64,000 bases of DNA, from contig BTPG01000004.1 in NCBI GenBank assembly GCA_036245525.1, positions 162,817,025-162,881,024 of the forward strand. The letters are read 5' to 3'. The notes under the pieces were generated by a model, which was not told where the DNA came from, made no database searches, and saw only the letters and a program-made list of their open reading frames with translations. Source of the DNA: Semisulcospira habei (Eukaryota; Mollusca; Gastropoda; Semisulcospiridae). This document shows positions 42,408 to 51,698 of the stretch, one piece after another (the stretch's first letter is position 1; each line of letters opens with the position of its first letter). Position numbers and translations under genes: made by a program.

Positions 42408-45400
42408 ATGACGGACAATATTCAAAACCCTGGCTCATCTAGTTTAAGAAATGTGTTTCACACAACAAACTTGCCTATAAGCAATACTAATAATGTCTAT
42501 CAATCAATAGAAAACTCTTTTTCTGTCATACAACAAAATCTCCTTACAGGCAGTGTGAAGATTCAGATTGTTGCTAAAATCGAATTTACTAGAGTAGACG
42601 GTGAAGTGATTGTATCGTATATATCAACAAGACAACACACAGTTAACACAAGAAGAGAACCGGAGGTAGAGAACGTGTTTAGAGACAGACTATTACCAGA
42701 CTTTCTACAGGCGATTGACAGTGCAAGAATGAAGGGGTCTGGCTGGCACGAAGGACATGTACATGAACTGCAACTAAAGCAGTCAAGGTATCATCCTATA
42801 TTAGGTAAAGCATGGTTGCCACTGCCAACAGAAGTTTCGAACAAAAAGGCTGTCGTCAACATACAGAACAATGACAATTTCTGTTTCATGTGGTGTGTGC
42901 TTTCTAAATTACACTTTGTAAAATCAAAACCTGAACGTGTTTCAAACTACATCAAATTTGTAAATGAACTCGTTTTTAGTGGCATTGAGTTCCCTGTTAA
43001 AATAGAGGACATAGATTTGTTTGAAAAACTAAATCCTGGTATATCTGTGAATGTGTTTGTGTGGGATAATGAATCTGAGAACAAGTTACAACCAATTAGA
43101 GTATCCCCAATTGCCCCAACCTACGGTCAGTCAGAAGATAAGCATGTTGACATGTTGCTAATCGGCCCTACCGGTGATGACAATAACTTTCACTACACAA
43201 TTATCAGAAATATGTCACGTCTAATTCACGGACATACAACAAAACACAATGGCAAACAGGAAGTGTGTAAAAGATGTTTACAAAGATTCTCCTCCATAAA
43301 CGTAGCGCACAAACATGTTTTACACTGCAGGTCACCTGATGATATACAGACTGTACTTAAGTACCCAGATCCTGGTAGTCAAGTGTATTTTAAGAACTAT
43401 GCGAATCAGCAAAAGTTGCCGTTTGTAGTGTATGCTGATTTTGAATCATTGGTTGTTCCATATGAGGGTCCAGTTCCAGAGTCATTACCAAAGACTATAA
43501 AACTAAGTGACCAAGTGGTGTGTTTTTTTGGATACATTCTTGTTAGGTCAGACGGTTTGCATTCAGAACCTGTTATCTACAGGGGTGAAAATGCAGCATG
43601 TTTGTTTTTAACAGAAATGAGACATCTGTATAGTCAGGTAGTACAGTATCTCACAACATGTCAGATGCCTCTGGTGCTGACAGAAGAAGACAAACTAAAT
43701 TTTGATACAGCTGAGACATGTTGGATTTGTGAACAGCCTTTAGGATGTGATAAAGTTCGTGACCACGATCACATAACTGGTCGTTACAGAGGTGCTGCAC
43801 ATAACAATTGTAACTTATTATTAAAAATAGATCCCAAGACATATAAGTTACCAATCTTTTTCCACAATCTGAAAGGGTATGATTCACACATTATCATGCA
43901 GGCTGTAGACGAGTCGTACAAAAACATAAGTTGTATTGCCCAGACAACTGAGAAATACTTAACTTTTAGGTTAGATAAATTAGCATTTTATGACTCCATG
44001 CAACATTTGTCTTTAGGATTGGCTAGTTTGGCAGAAGGACTGACCGAGTATCCAATAACGAGTAAATATTTTGAACCAGACTTGATTAAGAAAGGTGTGT
44101 ATCCGTATGAGTACATTGATCACTGGGTTGTGTTTGAAGAAACAAGACTGCCACCAAAAGAGAAATTTTATTCTACACTAACTGGAAAAGGTATTTCTGA
44201 CTCTGAATATCAACATGCACTTGATGCATGGGGGAAGTTAGGATGTCAGACATTTGGTGACTACCACGATCAGTACTTGAAGGCTGACGTTTGTTTGCTA
44301 GCAGATGTATTTGAAAGTTACCGTGAAAAGGGTTTGTTGCACTACAGACTTGACCCTGCTTGTTACATAACTAGTCCTGGCATGACATGGGATGCATTTT
44401 TGAAATCCAGTAAGATATCTATAGACCTGTTGTCTGATCGGACGATGGGTGAAATGGTGGAACGTGGATTGAGGGGAGGCATTAGTATTGCATCGAACAA
44501 TTACGCAAAGGCAAATAATAAATATCTGGACAACTTTGACCTTGGCCGGGACTTTGACCCCTCAAACCCTGGGTCAAGGTCATTCATTACGTATTTGGAC
44601 GCTAATAACCTTTATGGCTGGGCAATGTGTGAGTTATTGCCCTTGAAAAACTTTTGTCTGCATGATTTGTCACAGTATGATGTAACAGAGTCAGGGTTAA
44701 CTAACAATATTATGAATCTTGACCGAAACGACGCGAAGGGTTGGATCTTTGAAGTAGACCTGGAGTACCCACACCATCTACATGATTACCATAATGATTA
44801 TCCATTAGCTGTTGAAAAAATGAGTATGACAGGAAAAAAAGAAGACACTAAACTTGTGCCAAATTTAAATGACAAATTTAATTACGTTTGTCACTACCGC
44901 TTGCTGCAGTTTTACATCAGACACGGGTTAGTACTAAAGAAAGTTCACAGAGGAATTCAATTTGATCAGAGTGCTTTCATGAAAGATTACATAATGAAGA
45001 ACACAACCCTTCGTGCCAGAGACGGCAACACTGCATTTGACAAAGACTTCTTTAAGCTTATGAACAATGCCTGTTTTGGCAAGACGATGGAAAATCCTCA
45101 TCACAGAAAAGATGTGAGACTGGTCACAACTGAATTGGGTGCAATTAAACTTACAGGCAAGCCACAGTACACAGGGTACAAAGAGTTTCATTCATCATTG
45201 TATGCAGTGTCACTCAAAAAAAAGATTGTCAAACTGGACAAGCCAGTATTCATTGGTATGGCAATTCTTGAGTTGTCAAAACTGTTGATGCTTGAATTTT
45301 ATTATGATTACTTCAAACCAAAGTATCCTGACTGCCGTCTGTTATACACTGACACTGACTCTATGATCATTGATGTGTGTACTGAAGACTTTTACGAAGA

Positions 45401-45911
45401 CATGAAAACAGAACTACACATGTATGACACATCTGACTACCCAAAAGACCATCCACTGTTTAGCACACAGAATAAAAAAGTGCCTGGTAAGTTTAAGGAT
45501 GAACTGAATGGTGTGCCAATAGTTGAGTATGTTGGACTGAGATCAAAAATGTATTCTATACTGCACCAGAAAGGTAGTCAGTCAAAAGCCAAAGGTATCA
45601 AGAAAACAGCGATAAAAAATAAAGACATTCGTCATGAACATTACAAGCAAGTGTTAGATGGTGCATTAATGCCTGATTATCCAAACAAGTCACTGAGATC
45701 AAACAAACATAATCTTGAAATAATTCAAACACATAAGAAATCACTTGCAGTTGGAGACACGAAACGAGTGTTTCACACTAAAGAAAAAGCTTATGCACCA
45801 GGTCATTACAGGCTCAAGTTATCTGAAGACATTTGTGACGAACTGGTTGATGAATTAATTGATGAGTTAGTTACTGAAATGAGTAACGGTGTCTGGGGGA
45901 ATAATCTGTAA
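42408..45911 (+). CDS. POLB: Protein-primed family B DNA polymerase
   Basis: 1167 residues, start directly behind GGACAAATAAAA. N-terminal part unassigned, with a zinc-finger-like CKRCLQRF...H...HC at about 286-306. The exonuclease domain has VYADFES (D344), HNLKGYDSH (D492) and a YLKADVCLLADVFE region (about 621-635). Between Exo I and II lies an HNH/endonuclease VII-like insert, CWIC...VRDHDHITGRYRG...CN (about 438-470), as in other animal Polintons. Polymerase motifs: LDANNLYGWAM (A, D731), KLMNNACFGKTMEN (B, about 883) and LLYTDTDSM (C, about 980-985). It replicates the element, presumably from a protein primer. The last 45 bp overlap the convergent integrase gene. All catalytic residues are present. 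Confidence 0.95.
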   Translation: MTDNIQNPGSSSLRNVFHTTNLPISNTNNVYQSIENSFSVIQQNLLTGSVKIQIVAKIEFTRVDGEVIVSYISTRQHTVNTRREPEVENVFRDRLLPDFLQAIDSARMKGSGWHEGHVHELQLKQSRYHPILGKAWLPLPTEVSNKKAVVNIQNNDNFCFMWCVLSKLHFVKSKPERVSNYIKFVNELVFSGIEFPVKIEDIDLFEKLNPGISVNVFVWDNESENKLQPIRVSPIAPTYGQSEDKHVDMLLIGPTGDDNNFHYTIIRNMSRLIHGHTTKHNGKQEVCKRCLQRFSSINVAHKHVLHCRSPDDIQTVLKYPDPGSQVYFKNYANQQKLPFVVYADFESLVVPYEGPVPESLPKTIKLSDQVVCFFGYILVRSDGLHSEPVIYRGENAACLFLTEMRHLYSQVVQYLTTCQMPLVLTEEDKLNFDTAETCWICEQPLGCDKVRDHDHITGRYRGAAHNNCNLLLKIDPKTYKLPIFFHNLKGYDSHIIMQAVDESYKNISCIAQTTEKYLTFRLDKLAFYDSMQHLSLGLASLAEGLTEYPITSKYFEPDLIKKGVYPYEYIDHWVVFEETRLPPKEKFYSTLTGKGISDSEYQHALDAWGKLGCQTFGDYHDQYLKADVCLLADVFESYREKGLLHYRLDPACYITSPGMTWDAFLKSSKISIDLLSDRTMGEMVERGLRGGISIASNNYAKANNKYLDNFDLGRDFDPSNPGSRSFITYLDANNLYGWAMCELLPLKNFCLHDLSQYDVTESGLTNNIMNLDRNDAKGWIFEVDLEYPHHLHDYHNDYPLAVEKMSMTGKKEDTKLVPNLNDKFNYVCHYRLLQFYIRHGLVLKKVHRGIQFDQSAFMKDYIMKNTTLRARDGNTAFDKDFFKLMNNACFGKTMENPHHRKDVRLVTTELGAIKLTGKPQYTGYKEFHSSLYAVSLKKKIVKLDKPVFIGMAILELSKLLMLEFYYDYFKPKYPDCRLLYTDTDSMIIDVCTEDFYEDMKTELHMYDTSDYPKDHPLFSTQNKKVPGKFKDELNGVPIVEYVGLRSKMYSILHQKGSQSKAKGIKKTAIKNKDIRHEHYKQVLDGALMPDYPNKSLRSNKHNLEIIQTHKKSLAVGDTKRVFHTKEKAYAPGHYRLKLSEDICDELVDELIDELVTEMSNGVWGNNL

Positions 45912-46841
45912 TTCTTCTCTGACAAATGCCCTCTGTGGTGCAGGGTCATACAGGTAATATATTGTTGCGTCTGCGCCGGGAATTATTTTTTTTATATTAT
46001 GAACGGATGTTGACCAGATGGGGTCTGTTGCCCTGCGCTTTACGTCGTTCTCAGCCTCCCCTGGTTGATATAAATATCTCACCTGTTTAGTAAACAAGCT
46101 TGTGTCTGGTGCAAGCGGTGCCTGGGTTGACATTGTTTTTGGCTCTGTAATTGTTTTCAATTTAATAGCATCAGCAGGCTTAGGATGTCCTTCATTGTTC
46201 ATTGCTTTTATCACATGTGGTAATCTCTTTACCCACTCAGTGTTACGTGTGTCATGCATGAGTTCCTTTGAATACTGGTAACTGAAAAGTCTCTCTGATA
46301 ACTGTTTGTTGAAGTTCTCTACAATTGCCTGCGATCTGTGCACACCTGGAATGCCTCGTCTGACCAGTACACCATGCTTAGCAAATAACTGATTAACAGC
46401 ACCTTTGAATTCTGATCCATCATCAACTTGCACTAGTCTGGGGTATCTTAAAGGGCCTCGACTATATATCTTTGATAATGCAGTAGCAACTGTGGTAGCA
46501 GTTTTGTCAGATATGGGTTCAGCGTCTTTATACCTTGAAGCAATGTCTACAACAGTCAGTGCATACTTGTATCGTTTCTTTCTTATTGTGTCATGTGGTA
46601 AAAACAGGAGGTCCATTTGGTGTGTGTCATTGGGGGTAGTGTTTTCAAAATGGGGTCTTGTTATCTTTCTTGGAGCAGGAAGATATATCTGCCAAATTGC
46701 TTGTCTCTGTAACCATTGTTTGACTTGATTGAGTGTTATATCTCCGCCCACAGCGGCATGTAATTTCTGAATAGCGGTTGCTCCTTTATAATACCCTGAT
46801 GGTGAGTAATATATTTTTGATAGTTTATTTTCGGCTGCCAT
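45867..46841 (-). CDS. INT: Polinton DDE integrase
   Basis: Retrovirus-like integrase. From an upstream Met at 46853 the catalytic residues are D81 (HQMDLLFLP), D144 (QVDDGSEFKG) and E179 (QAIVENFNKQ). The Met at 46841 (MAAENK) is favoured because it follows a short A run. The N-terminal part has the Polinton-type block GDITLNQVKQWLQRQ rather than a clear HHCC zinc site. The C-terminal part ends YLYDPAPQRAFVREELQII and shows no chromodomain that I can recognise. It inserts the element and makes the 6-bp target duplication seen here. It overlaps POLB convergently by 45 bp and the upstream 144-residue gene by 17 bp. Confidence 0.92.
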   Translation of the reverse strand: MAAENKLSKIYYSPSGYYKGATAIQKLHAAVGGDITLNQVKQWLQRQAIWQIYLPAPRKITRPHFENTTPNDTHQMDLLFLPHDTIRKKRYKYALTVVDIASRYKDAEPISDKTATTVATALSKIYSRGPLRYPRLVQVDDGSEFKGAVNQLFAKHGVLVRRGIPGVHRSQAIVENFNKQLSERLFSYQYSKELMHDTRNTEWVKRLPHVIKAMNNEGHPKPADAIKLKTITEPKTMSTQAPLAPDTSLFTKQVRYLYQPGEAENDVKRRATDPIWSTSVHNIKKIIPGADATIYYLYDPAPQRAFVREELQIIPPDTVTHFSN

Positions 46842-47259
46842 TTTTTCTAGCAATGAAAACTCCTGTAAAATAAACTAATGTCATTCCCACTAGAACAAAG
46901 ATTATCTCCCCGTTTCTTTGTTGTGTGCTTGGTTTGTAATAGTCACTTAGTTTTGGTTTCGGGATAGACATGTCTTCACCTGTGACAAGAAAATATTCCC
47001 TGATTGCTTCGTCTGTATTTGAAAACGTATGTTGTGCGTGACCTTCAAGCCTGAGTTTTTCATTGATGAAATCAAGTTTCTCAATTCTATTCTTTTCATA
47101 TTCCTGCTGGGCTTGAGCAAGTTTCTCAGATGCTTCATTGTGACGTTTCAATTCTTCTGCAGATTCTTCTCTACCCATTTTTGAAAAGAGATAATTAGAG
47201 CCACTGAAAGCCAATGCATTAACCATAGCACCTCCAATCATAATAGCTATCGTCGCCAT
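46825..47259 (-). CDS. Conserved Polinton membrane protein, 144 residues
   Basis: An N-terminal hydrophobic stretch (MATIAIMIGGAMVNALAFSG), a charged coiled-coil-like middle (EKLAQAQQEYEKNRIEKLD), a conserved-looking PKLSDYYKPS motif, and a C-terminal membrane segment (IIFVLVGMTLVYFTGVF). This layout recurs in animal Polintons, by memory of the family, but no function is established. The stop lies inside the integrase gene, a 17-bp same-strand overlap. Confidence 0.75.
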   Translation of the reverse strand: MATIAIMIGGAMVNALAFSGSNYLFSKMGREESAEELKRHNEASEKLAQAQQEYEKNRIEKLDFINEKLRLEGHAQHTFSNTDEAIREYFLVTGEDMSIPKPKLSDYYKPSTQQRNGEIIFVLVGMTLVYFTGVFIARKNGSRK

Positions 47260-47270
47260 ATTATTTTTAT

Positions 47271-47501
47271 TTACATAGAAACATTTTCAGGAATAATTCC
47301 CTGCTTGACAAGAAAGTCTTTTGTCGCAATCGACGCTGTAACAACTACAATTAGCTTAGTGCTGTCTTCAAAATCGAGTCTACTCAAGTCTGCTGATTTC
47401 ATTTTGAGTAGACTTTTCCCCAGCATAGAATAAGCTACTGCTAATCCGCTGATTACGGCAGAGTGATACACAAGGTTCATTAAATTTTTTGAGTCATTCA
47501 T
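47271..47501 (-). CDS. Small Polinton membrane protein, 76 residues
   Basis: Two hydrophobic segments (SAVISGLAVAYSMLGKSLL and LIVVVTASIATKDFLV) around a KMKSADLSRLDFEDS link. Ends with KQGIIPENVSM. Twelve base pairs separate it from the next gene on the same strand. Small proteins of this kind are common in animal Polintons; function unknown. Confidence 0.7.
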   Translation of the reverse strand: MNDSKNLMNLVYHSAVISGLAVAYSMLGKSLLKMKSADLSRLDFEDSTKLIVVVTASIATKDFLVKQGIIPENVSM

Positions 47502-47626
47502 TTTCTAATACAAGAAAAATTAAAATAATATTTTTATTTACTGCATATAAAATGGGTCAACGGCTTTGGATGTTACTGATAATGTGGCGACTTCTGGTTT
47601 TGTTTTTGGAGTGTCTGATTTTTTGG

Positions 47627-47995
47627 TCATGTACGAGTCTGTGGTTTGTATTTTTTGTATAATTGATAACCTACGTAACCAAATCCGACAACAAATCCGG
47701 CAACTATATATTTTGTTGTTTCACTGTCAGACTTAGTTGTTTGTCTCTCACTTTGATGAAGGTGTCCTGTCGGTGTCAGTCCTGACGGTAGTGACGGTCC
47801 TGACGATCCTGACGCCTGGTCAGTCACATGAGTCTTTTCTGTTTGTGCCTTAAGCTGTAATTTTTTTTGCCTATTATATTCAGCTAATCTTTTTCCAGCC
47901 TCAACCCTGCCTGGACTTTTAGTCTTCGTCACAGTTTGAACCTGTGTCAAAACTGGACTGGGGTTCGGTTGTGGAGTCGTCTGGGTTTCGTCCAT
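47627..47995 (-). CDS. Polinton single-span protein, 122 residues
   Basis: Low-complexity N-terminus rich in Thr, Pro and Gln, a basic block SPGRVEAGKRLAEYNRQKK, a Ser/Gly/Thr linker and a C-terminal membrane span (YIVAGFVVGFGYVGYQLY) with a basic tail KKYKPQTRT. The RVEAGKRLAEYN block looks like a conserved motif of Polinton small proteins. It overlaps the 3' end of the upstream gene by 77 bp in another frame. Confidence 0.7.
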   Translation of the reverse strand: MDETQTTPQPNPSPVLTQVQTVTKTKSPGRVEAGKRLAEYNRQKKLQLKAQTEKTHVTDQASGSSGPSLPSGLTPTGHLHQSERQTTKSDSETTKYIVAGFVVGFGYVGYQLYKKYKPQTRT

Positions 47996-48452
47996 TTTCT
48001 TCTGCAGTAAAATTTATTTTTGAGAAATCAATATGACTCCCAGTAACAAGAAGGGTTACGACAGGTGCAAGGTAATTTCCGAACTTGTAAAACATGACAC
48101 ATGCTAATTTGCCAATTGAACTTGAAACAATAGGATTGCTTTCAAGGTCGTGTGAAAGACTGTCACTATCCACAGGTAGAAAGTGACTCACTGCTTTTGT
48201 GTATAGGCAAACAAGAGATCGACTTAAATCACGAGTCATTAGTGAAGCGATGTGGTTTTCATATTTTGAATGAAGCTTGATTAGCTCGTCAGAGGTAAGA
48301 GATTCAATATCCTCTGTCATGTATTGTCTTCCTAGATAAGTCTTTGATTTGCCTGAGACAATTACAGACAAAAGACGCTGTTTTTTCGAGTCTAAGTCTT
48401 TGTTCTCTACAGCATTGATATCATTCAATAGAAGGATTTCATCAGGGTTCAT
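47919..48452 (-). CDS. Conserved Polinton protein, 177 residues
   Basis: Contains KTYLGRQYMTEDIESLTSDE and KLHSKYENHIASLM, a pattern I associate with an uncharacterised protein of animal Polintons, then a hydrophobic region near the end (GKLACVMFYKFGNYLAPVVTLLV) and an acidic, Ser-rich tail. The start follows ATAACAATATAA. No enzymatic motif visible. Located next to the packaging ATPase. Confidence 0.7.
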   Translation of the reverse strand: MNPDEILLLNDINAVENKDLDSKKQRLLSVIVSGKSKTYLGRQYMTEDIESLTSDELIKLHSKYENHIASLMTRDLSRSLVCLYTKAVSHFLPVDSDSLSHDLESNPIVSSSIGKLACVMFYKFGNYLAPVVTLLVTGSHIDFSKINFTAEENGRNPDDSTTEPQSSFDTGSNCDED

Positions 48453-48480
48453 TTATATTGTTATTTTTAAAAAACAAAAA

Positions 48481-49092
48481 TTAATTTACTAACCCATACC
48501 CTGTGGGCTGATCTGTCTTTAAAATGAGCTTTAGATGCTTAGTTGATTTCAGTTTATTTTTTACATCATCACGTTCATGCTTATTTGGTATGACATCATT
48601 CTCTCTGAGACAGTCTTCAAAGCTGTCACGGTCCTTACAGTAAAACAAACAAATAAACTTTAACTGTTCTCGAAAATCTTTCAGTACAGCATTATATTTC
48701 TGAGTGAGAATCCATACACTTACATTTGCGTGTCTGCCACTGAAAGCAAGTTCTGCTAGAGTGTTTCTCTTCTTGACAATGTCTTTCTCTGCTGAGCAGT
48801 CATCAACAATAAACAATGTTGGCTGTCCTTCAAATTGCTTGTAAAAATATTGTAGGTAGTCATTCAGTTTTTTCTCAGGGTCAACTAAGTAAATGTTGCT
48901 GTCAGTCCAAATGAATAAACGGTTGTGATAAGCTTTGTTGTGTTTGATCGTAGGACAAAATATGACAATGTTTTCAAAGTGGTGTATGTATCTTGTTTGT
49001 AAGAGGTTAAGTACAAATTCAGTTTTCCCACACCCTGTGGCACCACAAAACAATCCACAGTGTGGGTCAAGGGTCATTAAGCTCAGGTTCAT
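48481..49092 (-). CDS. ATP: Genome-packaging ATPase (A32/FtsK-HerA type)
   Basis: 203 residues from the Met at 49092, which is chosen over the Met at 49128 because it follows the A/T-rich leader GTGTATTAAA. Walker A is GATGCGKT (residues 17-24), Walker B TLFIVDD (92-98), followed by a QK-containing sensor-like stretch, WILTQKYNAVL. In related viruses this enzyme pumps DNA into the capsid. Catalytic residues are intact. The short distance to the capsid gene on the same strand is usual for a Polinton morphogenesis block. Confidence 0.9.
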   Translation of the reverse strand: MNLSLMTLDPHCGLFCGATGCGKTEFVLNLLQTRYIHHFENIVIFCPTIKHNKAYHNRLFIWTDSNIYLVDPEKKLNDYLQYFYKQFEGQPTLFIVDDCSAEKDIVKKRNTLAELAFSGRHANVSVWILTQKYNAVLKDFREQLKFICLFYCKDRDSFEDCLRENDVIPNKHERDDVKNKLKSTKHLKLILKTDQPTGYGLVN

Positions 49093-49111
49093 TTTAATAC
49101 ACAATATAATT

Positions 49112-50398
49112 TTAATATATGTGTCCACTCAGTCTGCTTTCTGCAATATTGAGTTGTGCGTCATATATCAGGTACAAATATATGTTAATGGCTGCAGCAG
49201 TTTCAACCTTCTTTTGTATCTGAATTGTTATTCCATCACTACCATTCTCGACAGTTCGTCCTGACCCATGAAGGTAGTCGTCATCTGTACTACGAAGATC
49301 TAGCCACAGTGCATACTTGTTTGTAAGGTATTGTCCGATCCTAACATCATACAGATGTAGATCTTTGCACGCAATGTTTGCAGGTTTATCTCTAATCCTT
49401 CCTCCTGCAAAATACTTTGTGGTTTCGTCATAGTGCTGATAAGGTAACATTCCTGAAGCGTACACTTGATTAGGGCGGCCTTCAATTGTACAGGACAAAT
49501 GTGTAATCTTAGGATTGTAGAATTTTTCTGAATCTCTTTTGTATGGACTCACCGGTTCAACAAACAACATAAGAATACCTTTCAGTGACCTGGCAGGCGT
49601 GTTCAAGTTTATGTTCCACATTGGGTCGCTTTTGTCTTTGGGTATTAAACTATGCCTAATCACACGGTCATAATAAATTGGAAGTCTTGACTGGTACTGA
49701 TTTTGTATGAGTCTGGCTAGTTCAATATGTGTGACAATTTCATATTCCAAGGAAATGTTAGAGATCTTATATGTTGCATCTGTGGCAGATGATTTTATAA
49801 CTTTGGAGTAGTCATTGAAAGTTAGTTCAAAGCTCAGACGGTCATTCAGTGCCCCTTGATAATAAGGCAAATGAGCTGTTAGGATTTCAAACTCAAGTGG
49901 AATGTAGAATCTGGTTCCATATGTTTCTGCTATAATAACTTCCTTTGGTACCCCAGTAGTTGTTTTGTCTCCGGCATTGATTCGAAGTTTACCAACGTTA
50001 TCAGACTGTATGCCTTGGTAAACACGGTCTTCTCGTTCTTCTCTTGTGAGCCAAAGATCCTTGTAACAGTAGAACACATCTGAGTCATCAAGACTAAACA
50101 CTTCCTGTCCTTCAAGTTTTACTTTAATAGTTCTAACAATTGCTCTGCCAAGATTGTCAACCAGTGTTCTGTTCACATCTGCGTCTGATGATAGTTCAAT
50201 ATTAAATGCTAGGCGTGCAGTGCCAGGAACAATAACGTCACTGGGACCTAGGTTTGGAAACTTGACTGTAAGTGTTTGATTCTGGTCTATTGTACTTGGA
50301 TTGTTCGTGATGACGATTGATTGTCTTATGCCCTTAACACCCAGGGGCTCACGTAGTTTTCTGTATGGGTCTAACTTTGATCCGTAAGATTGTGTCAT
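49112..50398 (-). CDS. MCP: Major capsid protein, double jelly-roll
   Basis: 428 residues from the Met at 50398, which directly follows GCATAATAAAA. Most of the sequence is strand-rich. Recognisable family stretches are FPNLGPSDVIVPGT, KLEGQEVFSLDDSD and, near the end, LWLDLRSTDDDYLHGSGR followed by IQIQKKVETAAAINIYLYLI, which match the Polinton major capsid protein as I know it. This protein builds the icosahedral shell in related viruses. The frame is complete. Divergent from the gene at 50439, with 40 bp between starts. Confidence 0.88.
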   Translation of the reverse strand: MTQSYGSKLDPYRKLREPLGVKGIRQSIVITNNPSTIDQNQTLTVKFPNLGPSDVIVPGTARLAFNIELSSDADVNRTLVDNLGRAIVRTIKVKLEGQEVFSLDDSDVFYCYKDLWLTREEREDRVYQGIQSDNVGKLRINAGDKTTTGVPKEVIIAETYGTRFYIPLEFEILTAHLPYYQGALNDRLSFELTFNDYSKVIKSSATDATYKISNISLEYEIVTHIELARLIQNQYQSRLPIYYDRVIRHSLIPKDKSDPMWNINLNTPARSLKGILMLFVEPVSPYKRDSEKFYNPKITHLSCTIEGRPNQVYASGMLPYQHYDETTKYFAGGRIRDKPANIACKDLHLYDVRIGQYLTNKYALWLDLRSTDDDYLHGSGRTVENGSDGITIQIQKKVETAAAINIYLYLIYDAQLNIAESRLSGHIY

Positions 50399-50438
50399 TT
50401 TTATTATGCACAATAAAAAATAATAAATTAATAAAACA

Positions 50439-51698
50439 ATGGCAGCAGGAGGATTTAATCATGAAGATTTTAAAATGGATGACACGTATGATTTTGGTAA
50501 TACAACAGATATGGCAGATATGACAGATATGACTGGTACAAGAAATATTTACAGTTTACGTCATGAACTTTTAGAAACCAAAGTGAACTCGTTTTATGAT
50601 CATGTTGGTGGCCGCCCAGACAACGTAGACCCTAACCAGTTTGAACTTGATGGCAAGGGTCATTTATATTTAAATACTGTTGACAAAGGAAAAGTACTAT
50701 TGACTAACAAAAAAGACCCTAGTAGGTTTAGGGCTTTAAGTACAATAAAAAATGAAGGTGGTGTTGGTGCCTTGCGTCAACTGGGTATTGGTGGGTCTCC
50801 TGTCACGCCAAGACTGGCTAGTGTTCTTCACGACACGCAAACAAAGTTGCCAACAGGGCAAGAGATTGAAATGGCACCTGTAACAAGCCTACCAGAAATA
50901 GCAAACACAGTGATACAAGAAACCTCATTTACTGAAGGGCAATTAAATGATGCTATGAAAACAATAGATGATCCACCTTTGACAATGAGGGAGATTATGG
51001 GATTGGATAAATCACTGCAGACAATAAGAGGTGAGATGGTTAATAATCTTGCCAAACTAGGTGAGCTTGATAAACACATTGAACGTGAAAAAGAGAAACT
51101 GGCTACCGCAGACAATGGAAATCTTGACACAGAAATGAAAGAAAGAATTCAACACAGATTAAATGATTTGCAGATAGAAAGATCTGGACGGTTAGAAACA
51201 ATTAGTATTGGAAGACAAAAACTTAAAACCCAAGTTAACAGAATTAGAGAAACTATTCAGAAAATACTTCACGAAGACACTACTCTGGCTGAGAGACTAA
51301 AAACACTTTTCAGAGAACAGGGTATTACAATTGCTAGTTTAATTACTGCTCTGGGATTTATTATCAGTACTTTTGTGTTGGCTGTCTCCGGTGCTGGTGG
51401 ACCCGGTGGTTCAACACCGCCAGCCCCGGCACCACCAACCCCGGGTCCCCCACCACCAACTGACCCAAAAGATTTACAGTCATGGGTAAAGAAACAGTTG
51501 TCTCACATATCAGACTTGCTTAAAAAATTGGCTCTGAAAGCAGTGGACGCTTTGCCTGGCATAATTGGCACTGTTGTCAGTTGGCTGATTACTACTACAG
51601 CAAAGGTAGTTGGGTTTATGGCAGAACATGTGTGGGTCTTTTTGGTTACAGTAGGAGGGTTGATGGTGGGTTATTTAATGAAACAGATAAAGAAGTAA
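50439..51698 (+). CDS. Polinton membrane protein with coiled coil and Pro-rich linker
   Basis: 419 residues. A Met/Asp-rich N-terminus with repeated DMTDMT units, a central helical charged region (EMVNNLAKLGELDKHIEREK and following) and a conserved-looking block, HEDTTLAERLKTLFREQGIT, leading into a membrane segment (IASLITALGFIISTFVLAV). A Pro/Gly linker and two further hydrophobic segments follow (ALPGIIGTVVSWLIT; VWVFLVTVGGLMVGYLM). Widespread in animal Polintons, function unknown; perhaps a virion membrane or minor capsid component. The 3' end overlaps the convergent gene by 24 bp. Confidence 0.75.
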   Translation: MAAGGFNHEDFKMDDTYDFGNTTDMADMTDMTGTRNIYSLRHELLETKVNSFYDHVGGRPDNVDPNQFELDGKGHLYLNTVDKGKVLLTNKKDPSRFRALSTIKNEGGVGALRQLGIGGSPVTPRLASVLHDTQTKLPTGQEIEMAPVTSLPEIANTVIQETSFTEGQLNDAMKTIDDPPLTMREIMGLDKSLQTIRGEMVNNLAKLGELDKHIEREKEKLATADNGNLDTEMKERIQHRLNDLQIERSGRLETISIGRQKLKTQVNRIRETIQKILHEDTTLAERLKTLFREQGITIASLITALGFIISTFVLAVSGAGGPGGSTPPAPAPPTPGPPPPTDPKDLQSWVKKQLSHISDLLKKLALKAVDALPGIIGTVVSWLITTTAKVVGFMAEHVWVFLVTVGGLMVGYLMKQIKK

